Below, in pieces: positions 1 through 5,043 of a DNA stretch of 10,156 bases. Origin of the DNA: Verrucomicrobiota bacterium (GTDB lineage: Bacteria; Verrucomicrobiota; Verrucomicrobiia; Opitutales; Oceanipulchritudinaceae). Position 1 is the first letter of the stretch. The number at the start of each line of letters is the position of its first letter. The stretch lies in NCBI GenBank assembly GCA_009908535.1, contig JAAAOD010000240.1, forward strand, positions 1 to 10,156, given 5' to 3'. A program made the translations under genes and the position numbers. The notes under the pieces are model-generated. The model did not search any database. It was not told the DNA's origin and saw only the letters and a list, made by a program, of their open reading frames with translations.

Positions 1-1
1 C

Positions 2-496
2 AACGAAACCCTGCGCGTGCCCATTCCCCGCTCCGCCGGGGCCATCCTCGAGGACTGGGAGGTTCCCGAACAACTCATGGTCCAGATGACCCGCATCGAG
101 CGCACCCGCGAACGGCATGCGGCCATCCGCGAATCCCTCACTTCCCAGGAAGAACAACTGGCCGACCTGCGTCGCAATCTACAGTCCCTCGACCGCCTCG
201 CCGAGGACCTCCAGCAGCGAGATCTCTTCGCCGAAATGCCCGAGAAACCTGCCGACATGGAGCCTCCGGACCTGACCGAGGAACAACGGGCCGCATGGAG
301 GTCCTTCAACGACGCCGTCGCCTCCCTCGCCTCCGCCGGAGACGGGGAGACCTCCCGCGCCGCCCGCGCCCGCCTCGAAGAGGCCACCGAACAGCTTCTC
401 GAGGCCTACCGCGAGCAGCCGGATTGGCCTGTCGAAGACGAATTTTCCCTCCGCGCGTACACCGACTTCCTCCAGCGCTATCAGCCGGCCGACTGA
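2..496 (+). CDS. C-terminal part of an unrecognised coiled-coil-rich protein
   Basis: The reading frame is open from the left edge to a TGA at 494-496, so this is probably the 3' end of a longer gene. A GTG at 17 is the first possible start inside the window, but the codons before it (N-E-T-L-R) read on without a break and no ribosome binding site is visible. The visible 164 residues are very charged. About residues 20-70 have heptad-like Leu/Ile spacing with many Glu, Arg and Gln, and a second Ala/Glu/Leu-rich helix lies near 110-140, so a coiled coil or helical bundle is likely. I see no catalytic motif, signal peptide or membrane segment and do not recognise the family. It converges on the PAPS synthetase gene with only about 30 bp between the two stops, a gap filled by a palindrome. 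Codon choice is GC-rich like the neighbours. Confidence 0.6.
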   Translation, partial: NETLRVPIPRSAGAILEDWEVPEQLMVQMTRIERTRERHAAIRESLTSQEEQLADLRRNLQSLDRLAEDLQQRDLFAEMPEKPADMEPPDLTEEQRAAWRSFNDAVASLASAGDGETSRAARARLEEATEQLLEAYREQPDWPVEDEFSLRAYTDFLQRYQPAD

Positions 497-503
497 TCTC
501 CCC

Positions 504-531
504 GTAGCCGAAGTCGTGAGAGTTCGGCTAC
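504..531. repeat. Palindromic repeat, copy 1 (REP-like / bidirectional terminator position)
   Basis: A perfect 9-bp stem (GTAGCCGAA at 504-512 with TTCGGCTAC at 523-531) encloses 10 bases. A single C instead of G at 513 would extend the stem to 12 bp with a GTGA loop. The same element recurs at 3454-3481. It sits between two convergent genes, where it could terminate both transcripts, although no T-run follows the stem on the plus strand. The TAG stop codon of the minus-strand PAPS synthetase (528-530) lies inside the repeat arm. Confidence 0.7.
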
Positions 532-2240
532 TTGATAACGCCCATGTTCTCCAGTTTGACGATGATCCGCTGCGCGGCGAGTTCCGGAGACAGTTTCTGC
601 GTGTCAATGACGATCTCGGCGGTTTCCGGTTCCTCGTAGGGATCGTCGATGCCGGTAAACTCCTTGATGAGACCGGCCCGCGCCTTGGCGTACAATCCCT
701 TGCGATCGCGGCGCTCGCAGACTTCCAGCGGCGTGGAGACGTGGATCATAATGAAGGTCCCCACTTCTTCCACCATCTGCCGGACTTTGCGCCGCGTCGT
801 CCGATAGGGGGCGATCGGGGCGCAGACTGCGATCCCCCCGTGCTTCGTGATTTCGGAGGCGACGTAGCCGATCCGCAGGATGTTAAGATTCCGGTGCTCC
901 TTCGAAAACCCAAGTTCGCTGGAGAGATTTTTCCGGACAAGGTCGCCGTCCAAAAGGGTCACCCGCCGACCACCCAGCTCGAGCAGCTTGACGAGGAGCG
1001 CATTGGCGATCGTCGATTTACCGGATCCGGAAAGCCCGGTGAAGAAGAGCGTCGCCCCCTGCTCATGACGCGGCGGATACATCTTTCGCAATTCCTCGAT
1101 GATTTCGGGATAGGAGAACCAGTCGGGAATCTCCAGCCCCTCGCTCAAGCGGCGCCGGAATTCCGATCCCGTGATCGTCTTGATCCGCATGTCCGGGGTC
1201 GTCTTGTCAACGGGCACGTACTGGGCGAGGTTTTCCACGTAGACCATCTGCTGGAAGGGCACGAGGGAGATGTCCATCTCGTGCTCATGTTTTGCATACA
1301 GCTCCTGCGCCTCGTACGGCCCGTAAAAAGGCTGCCCGTCGGGGCGCGAACCGGGACCGGCATGATCGCGGCCGACAATGAAGTGCGTACAGCCGAAGTT
1401 CTTCCGGATCAGCCCGTGCCAGATAGCCTCGCGCGGACCTGCCATGCGCATGGCGAGGTTAAGGAGGCTCAACGTCGTCGTCTGTTCGGGATACTTCTCA
1501 AGAATCTTTTCATAGCAGCGCACCCGTGTGTAGTGGTCGATGTCCCCCTTGCGTGTCATGCCCACCACGGGATGGATGAGCAGGTTGGCCTCGTTTTCAT
1601 GCGCCGCCCGGAAGCTCAGTTCCTGATGGGCACGGTGCATCGGATTGCGGGTCTGGAAGGCCACGACCTTCCGCCAGCCGAGTTTGCGGAAGCGCCCGCG
1701 CAGCTCGGAAGGTGAATCCCGCAGGAGCTTGAAATCGTAGTGGGTGGGCGGTTCAACGCCGACGACCTTGCCCCCGACATACACGTCATGGGCATGGTGC
1801 AGCAGGTAATCGACGCCGGGATGATCCTCCAGTTCGGTACCGTAGACGAAATTGGCCTCCTCAAGCTTGTCCACTTTCCAGATGTCCTCGACGGTGAGGA
1901 TGGCCACGACGACCCCTTCCCGGTCACGCAGGCTGATGCGTTCCCCCGTGCCGAGACCGTCGGCGAATTCTTCCGTGACATCCAGGTTGATCGGGATCGG
2001 CCAGAGAAGATCCGAACGCAGGCGCATCTTCTCCATGACGGAACGCGTGTCCGCCTCGTTGAGGAATCCCTCCAGCGGGGAAAAAGCTCCGTTGAGGATC
2101 ATCTCAAGGTCGCACAGTTGCCGCTCCGTCAGATCCCAGGATTTGTATTCCCTTGCGTTCGCTTTTTCTTCCTCGGCGGCCGTTTCCCCAAGATAGAGTT
2201 CCTTCAGCACGCCCCCGTGTGGTTCTTTGAATGCACCCAT
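528..2240 (-). CDS. sat: Bifunctional sulfate adenylyltransferase / adenylylsulfate kinase (PAPS synthetase)
   Basis: This cytoplasmic enzyme should convert sulfate and ATP to APS and then phosphorylate APS to PAPS, the donor for sulfotransferases and the entry to assimilatory sulfate reduction. Using the start at 2240 (570 aa), residues 1 to about 390 are ATP sulfurylase: an N-terminal PUA-like part beginning GAFKEPHGG, the nucleotide-binding QTRNPMHRAH at 196-205, and GRDHAGPG at 290-297. Residues about 394-570 are APS kinase, with an intact P-loop GLSGSGKST at 402-410, DGD at 431-433, FSKEHRNLN at 445-453 and KGLYAKARAG at 514-523. Because the P-loop is complete, the kinase is probably active, unlike the degenerate domain of fungal ATP sulfurylase. 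The order (sulfurylase then kinase) is opposite to animal PAPS synthetases. An alternative ATG at 2318 has GAAGGA 11 bases upstream, but its extra 26 residues look unconserved. I prefer 2240 because homology begins there and 570 aa is normal for the family. The gene is read divergently from a pseudogene that starts almost at its 5' end. Confidence 0.95.
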   Translation of the reverse strand: MGAFKEPHGGVLKELYLGETAAEEEKANAREYKSWDLTERQLCDLEMILNGAFSPLEGFLNEADTRSVMEKMRLRSDLLWPIPINLDVTEEFADGLGTGERISLRDREGVVVAILTVEDIWKVDKLEEANFVYGTELEDHPGVDYLLHHAHDVYVGGKVVGVEPPTHYDFKLLRDSPSELRGRFRKLGWRKVVAFQTRNPMHRAHQELSFRAAHENEANLLIHPVVGMTRKGDIDHYTRVRCYEKILEKYPEQTTTLSLLNLAMRMAGPREAIWHGLIRKNFGCTHFIVGRDHAGPGSRPDGQPFYGPYEAQELYAKHEHEMDISLVPFQQMVYVENLAQYVPVDKTTPDMRIKTITGSEFRRRLSEGLEIPDWFSYPEIIEELRKMYPPRHEQGATLFFTGLSGSGKSTIANALLVKLLELGGRRVTLLDGDLVRKNLSSELGFSKEHRNLNILRIGYVASEITKHGGIAVCAPIAPYRTTRRKVRQMVEEVGTFIMIHVSTPLEVCERRDRKGLYAKARAGLIKEFTGIDDPYEEPETAEIVIDTQKLSPELAAQRIIVKLENMGVIK

Positions 2241-2327
2241 GTCGATGGTGGATAAGGGCTTGCCCGTGAAAGCGCAAGGTTTTGCTGCCCGGTCCTGAGA
2301 GCACACCGACCTTGCCATTTCCGGTTG

Positions 2328-2955
2328 ATTCCTTCACCCACATCCTCGCCAAGCTTCCGAAATCCCAACTCCACGCCGCCTGCGATCTCGACCAGGGGCC
2401 GCCTGGGCAGCTACGCGGAAAAGTACGGAATCCCCGCGACATGGACGGGTCCGCAGGCCATGCTGCAGGAGGCCGACATTGAGGCAGTCATCGTCGCCGC
2501 CCCCGACAAAGCGCATGCCCCGCTCTCCATCGCCGCCCTCGAGGCCGCCAAACAGGTCTTCTGCGAAAAGCCCCTCGCAACCTCCCTCGCGGAAGCTCAA
2601 TCCATGATCGAGGCCGCCCGTAAAGCCGGCAACGTCAACATGGTCTACTTTTCCCACCGGAAAAGCTCCGCATGGCAACGCATGAAAGAATGGATACAGA
2701 CGGGCGAACTCGGCCGCATCTTTCATCTTGAGGCTCACTACCCCCAGGGCTGATTGAATTCCAACCACTGGGGAAACTATAAGGAGGAATCGTAGTGGCT
2801 CTGGCGGTTGTCTACAGAGCACGGCAGCACCCCCGGCAATCACGAGCGCTGCCTCCAGGCCATTCGAAGCAACGAACGAGGAGAGCCGGACTTCGCCCGA
2901 GGAATTGTCGAGGGCGGCGACGTCACCAACCCGCACGGAAAGGCCGCCACTGCTA
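2328..2955 (+). pseudogene. Decayed Gfo/Idh/MocA-family oxidoreductase
   Basis: This is the remnant of an NAD(P)-dependent sugar or inositol dehydrogenase-like protein. Recognisable pieces in order: FTHILAKLP and HAACDLDQG in one frame (from about 2331); then, after a shift at the GGGG run 2395-2398, SYAEKYGIPATWT, the family signature CEKPLA near 2562-2580 and ELGRIFHLEAHY in the next frame; then SNHWGNYKEE and WLWRLSTEHGS, broken by TGA at 2751-2753 and TAG at 2793-2795. The TGA most likely replaced a Trp. At about 2826-2835 the sequence jumps to NHERCLQAIRS and PDFARG, normally near the C-terminus, so most of the substrate-binding domain is deleted. A further frame change follows PDFARG. 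The Rossmann GxGxxG that should open the protein is absent. Family identity is secure, substrate unknown. Several independent lesions make sequencing error an unlikely explanation. Confidence 0.88.
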
Positions 2956-3345
2956 ATCCACGAACTGGGCCATCGCAAGATCGGCTCCCTGAGCTGGGTC
3001 TACGAAGTGGCGACTCCCTGGGTCTACCATCGCTTCGGCGCCTACGTGGAGACAATGTTCCAGCTTGGACTTCCCTTTGAGAAAGGAAACGTGATCACCT
3101 TGGACGGAGGCGCATCCGCCCGATTCACCGACCAAAATACGAAAACGAAAAGCGGAGCATCCCTTGAGAAGGAATGGGAAAAACTCGATCCCTCGGAACC
3201 GTGGTCGAACATCGGTTACTGGGGAGAGCACCCGATCATCTACCTCCCCCGCCTCTTCGAAGGCAGCCGGGCCTGCAATGCCGGCCGCCTCAACGCTCTC
3301 AACCAACCGAGAATTCCTCGCCGGGGATAAGGAACGCGAACTGCC
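2956..3345 (+). pseudogene. Fragment of a second protein fused behind the oxidoreductase remnant
   Basis: The frame that carries the last oxidoreductase residues continues without a stop into unrelated, protein-like sequence containing WVYEVATPWVYHRFGAY, a Gly-rich TLDGGASARF and GYWGEHPIIYLPRLFE, ending at a TAA at 3328-3330. Near 3295 the likely original frame moves by one base (STNREFLAGDK reads on in the neighbouring frame), so the TAA is probably not the native end. The GYWGEHPIIYLPRLFE stretch reminds me of a segment in very large hypothetical proteins related to carbohydrate phosphorylases, but that is memory of a motif and not a firm assignment. There is no start codon with a ribosome binding site in front of the fragment. 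I read it as an internal piece of a longer gene joined to the oxidoreductase remnant by deletion. Confidence 0.5.
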
Positions 3346-3723
3346 GACCCAGTCCATCGCCTTCACCCTCTGCCAACTTCCGGTCCTTTACAGGAAGGGG
3401 GAAAAACCGCGATCCATGTGCCCTGGCAGGACTTTGGCCCAGCGCCCCCACAGGTAGCCGAACTCGTAAGAGTTTGGCCGCGGGTGTTCCGAACGGCTGT
3501 CGCTCGTTCGCTACGGGCGGAGCGGCCGCATCCCCCCGGTTTCCCGCCTCGCATGGGGGCCGACGGCGGGAAAGACATTCATGCAATGCTATTCAAACAT
3601 GACGTACCCTGGAGAGCCCCGGCGGCTCTCCTGCTTCCCTGCGACTTTGTCGTGGCGAATAGGCGGGAGATGGTGCCGCATCCGAACCCTTGCATTGAAG
3701 AACGCGAGGAAATCTTTAGGCTT
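3331..3723. other. Non-coding, hairpin-rich spacer
   Basis: I find no convincing gene here. Open frames exist but read as Pro/Arg/Ser-rich shadow sequence. Besides palindrome copy 2 there are three further inverted repeats in close succession: CGAACG/CGTTCG (3490-3495 with 3505-3510), TTTCCCGCC/GGCGGGAAA (3540-3548 with 3565-3573) and GGAGAGCC/GGCTCTCC (3611-3618 with 3624-3631, 5-base loop). None is followed by a clear T-tract, so I do not call any of them a terminator. The first part (about 3331-3400) may still contain decayed coding sequence belonging to the preceding fragment. Confidence 0.55.
3454..3481. repeat. Palindromic repeat, copy 2
   Basis: GTAGCCGAACTC (3454-3465), loop GTAA, then GAGTTTGGCCGC (3470-3481). 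The inner nine positions pair with one G-T wobble, while the outer three have drifted. It matches copy 1 at 504-531 in the same orientation with a few substitutions. Two diverged copies of one palindrome in a 10-kb window suggest a dispersed REP-like family. Confidence 0.65.
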
Positions 3724-3963
3724 ATGGATATGAACTCACATTTCGAACAAGCGGTCCGTGATCCGGCCCTCGTTTATGGATCTCCCTCCGAGGTTCTGAA
3801 GGATGAATCCCTTTCCATAAAGGAACGGCGGCGCGTCCTGGAAAGCTGGGAAGCGGACGCCATCCGGCTGCAGGCCTCCGAGGCGGAGGGCTTCATGGGC
3901 GGCGAGCGCAGCCGCCTCGACCAGGTGGAAGAGGCTCTCAAGCAGCTTCCCGCCGACGAGTAA
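3724..3963 (+). CDS. Small conserved-type hypothetical protein (79 aa)
   Basis: An intact short gene with ATG at 3724 and a second in-frame ATG at 3730; GAGGA lies 13 bases before the first. The protein is soluble, acidic and helical. It opens MNSHFEQAVRDPALVYGSP, continues with a Glu/Lys/Arg-rich helix (KERRRVLESWEADAIRLQ) and ends with a second helix containing LDQVEEAL. The pattern HFExAVxDPAxVYxSPxEVL followed by a RxxxLxxWExDA helix resembles a widespread family of roughly 80-residue proteins of unknown function known to me mainly from proteobacteria. I recall no activity for it. The frame is open upstream to 3418, but that part reads as shadow sequence across the hairpins. Its stop codon overlaps the ancestral start of the decayed DUF5989 gene, so the two were once probably cotranscribed. 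It is the only intact gene between 2.3 and 4.3 kb on the plus strand. Confidence 0.75.
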   Translation: MDMNSHFEQAVRDPALVYGSPSEVLKDESLSIKERRRVLESWEADAIRLQASEAEGFMGGERSRLDQVEEALKQLPADE

Positions 3964-4111
3964 GCGCCTGCGTGCCTTTCAGCACGACCTCTTCCACTTC
4001 GCCCGCCGGGGGAAGAAGTGGTAGCTCCTACCCCTCGTCGTCCTCCTTCTTCTGATCGCGGACCTCCTTCTTCTCGCCGGAGGCAACGCCCTCTCCCCGC
4101 ATATGTACTGA
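3956..4111 (+). pseudogene. Decayed DUF5989 / SxtK-like small membrane protein
   Basis: Translated in the frame starting at 3956, this reads SKRLRAFQHDLFHFARRGKKW, stop, LLPLVVLLLLIADLLLLAGG, then NALSPHMY and a stop. It aligns along its length with the intact DUF5989 protein at 4362-4562 (FCSFARAHKKLW, LVPLFLILLLAGALILLGG, SSAAPFIYRLF). Three substitutions account for the damage: the expected ATG start is ACG (3956-3958), an expected Trp codon is TAG (4022-4024), and an expected Arg codon near the end is TGA (4109-4111). The original start would have overlapped the stop of the 79-aa gene in an ATGAGTAA arrangement. The single membrane helix is otherwise preserved, so inactivation looks recent. 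The alternative that this is chance Leu-rich sequence is unlikely given the matched flanks on both sides of the helix. Confidence 0.72.
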
Positions 4112-4361
4112 TTATCAATCCCGCCATTCGGCGGGGCTCGCGCGCGACCCGCGGCAATCGGGGCGGTCACCACGGTTTCCGAGAAGAACCAGGTGTCCGT
4201 CGTGCTCGTGTTGTCGAGAAACGGCGTCAATTCCGCCCCGAAGAAGGGTCCCGCTGCAGCCGCGCCGGTGCTGACAAGACCCGTCACGTCAATCAAGGCA
4301 TCCGAGGCGTCCCGGAATTAGTGCTTTTAGGAGTTTTGGTGAATGGGAAAGTCCCTTCCGT
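4112..4361. other. Gap between convergent loci, with a possible minus-strand coding remnant
   Basis: No intact gene is visible. On the minus strand, 4317 down to about 4150 reads as plausible protein (DASDALIDVTGLVSTGAAAA, then FFGAELTPFLDN, then DTWFFSETVVTAPIA) and then dissolves into Arg/Pro-rich shadow sequence. A TAA closes it on the upstream side at 4318-4320 and it lacks a ribosome binding site. It may be a fragment of a lost gene of unknown family. A small hairpin, CCCGCC-ATTC-GGCGGG, lies at 4120-4135, in the position where a terminator might serve either strand, but without a T-tract. Confidence 0.3.
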
Positions 4362-4562
4362 CTAAAAGAGGCGGTAAATGAAGGGAGCGGCGGAGCTGCC
4401 GCCGAGGAGGATGAGCGCCCCGGCGAGAAGGAGGATCAGGAAAAGCGGCACGAGCCACAGTTTTTTGTGGGCACGGGCGAAGGAGCAAAATTCGCGCACG
4501 ATGCCCTGGTTGCGTCGCTCGAGCAGCTCATGGGGTTGGTCCGGAGGCGTCGGCTTTTTCAT
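4362..4562 (-). CDS. DUF5989-family small membrane protein (SxtK-like)
   Basis: A 66-residue single-pass membrane protein. A charged N-terminal helix (HELLERRNQGIVREFCSFAR) leads into the family hallmark KKLW (33-36), one hydrophobic helix at about 35-54, a Gly-Gly turn and the terminal SSAAPFIYRLF; this short tail is typical of DUF5989. Proteins of this type are encoded beside NodU/CmcH-type O-carbamoyltransferases; in the saxitoxin cluster the gene is sxtK. No reaction is known. A role as a membrane partner or anchor for the carbamoyltransferase is my inference from gene order. The ATG at 4562 lies two bases beyond the sxtJ-like stop with only a weak GAAG before it, so translation is probably coupled. 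It is the last gene of the minus-strand string. A long open frame continues upstream to 5117, but that part is a shadow of the sxtJ-like gene. Confidence 0.88.
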   Translation of the reverse strand: MKKPTPPDQPHELLERRNQGIVREFCSFARAHKKLWLVPLFLILLLAGALILLGGSSAAPFIYRLF

Positions 4563-4564
4563 CT

Positions 4565-5011
4565 TCAGTATTGGCGGAGGTAGGAGGCGGGCGTCGGCTC
4601 CGTCCCGGTTTGTTCGCGCCAGTAGCTGTCCGCCGCGGAGTCGGGCTTCATTTTCAGGAGCCGGACACGGAAGAGGCGCAGGCCAAGGCCGAGAGGAGTG
4701 AAGATGACATAGTAGAGAAACAGGCAGACGAGCCGTGTCACCACCCAGTCGATACAGAAAATCAGGCCCTTCCAGAGGCGGTAGGCGAAGGAGGCCGCCG
4801 GCTCGGGGCCGTTCATGAAAACGGCGAGCCCCGCGGAGACGGCGATGATAATGACCGGGAAGGTGAAGGACCAGACACCGAGGAGCCAGCGCAACAGAAG
4901 GAGCCAGAGCAGGGCGGCCACCGGTGCGCCGGCCACCAGTTCCAGCGAAAGTCGCCGCCGTTGGCGCCGGGGGATGCTTCTGCTTTGTCCTTGTCCGCTT
5001 CCTCCGCTCAT
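4565..5011 (-). CDS. SxtJ-family membrane protein
   Basis: A 148-residue protein with a basic N-terminus (RSIPRRQRRR, 11-20), a hydrophobic pair at about 23-45 and 48-66, and a third hydrophobic or amphipathic stretch at about 84-114 containing YYVIFTPLGLGLRLF, then a polar tail ending WREQTGTEPTPASYLRQY. This architecture, the TPLG(L)xxR motif and the position directly between a carbamoyltransferase and a DUF5989 gene match the SxtJ family, named from the saxitoxin cluster. Its biochemical role is unassigned. The ATG at 5011 is the only start between an in-frame TGA at about 5021-5023 and the first membrane helix. The AAGGAG motif abuts it with almost no spacer, which is unusually tight and may hold expression down or rely on coupling. 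The gap from the carbamoyltransferase stop is 32 bp, and to the next gene 2 bp. Confidence 0.87.
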   Translation of the reverse strand: MSGGSGQGQSRSIPRRQRRRLSLELVAGAPVAALLWLLLLRWLLGVWSFTFPVIIIAVSAGLAVFMNGPEPAASFAYRLWKGLIFCIDWVVTRLVCLFLYYVIFTPLGLGLRLFRVRLLKMKPDSAADSYWREQTGTEPTPASYLRQY

Positions 5012-5043
5012 CTCCTTTTCTCATTCTTCCCCGCGTTCCCGGC

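Noticed and set aside
516..1715. Plus-strand open frame of 399 codons
   Set aside because: It lies entirely antisense to the ATP sulfurylase/APS kinase gene, and its sequence is composition-driven.
2751..4111. Possible stop-codon recoding (TGA/TAG read as Trp) instead of pseudogenes
   Set aside because: The PAPS synthetase and carbamoyltransferase genes end at TAG and TGA in normal places, and the oxidoreductase also carries frameshifts and a deletion that recoding cannot explain.
4120..4135. Hairpin CCCGCC-ATTC-GGCGGG as a rho-independent terminator
   Set aside because: The stem is only 6 bp and no T-tract follows on either strand; kept only as a note.
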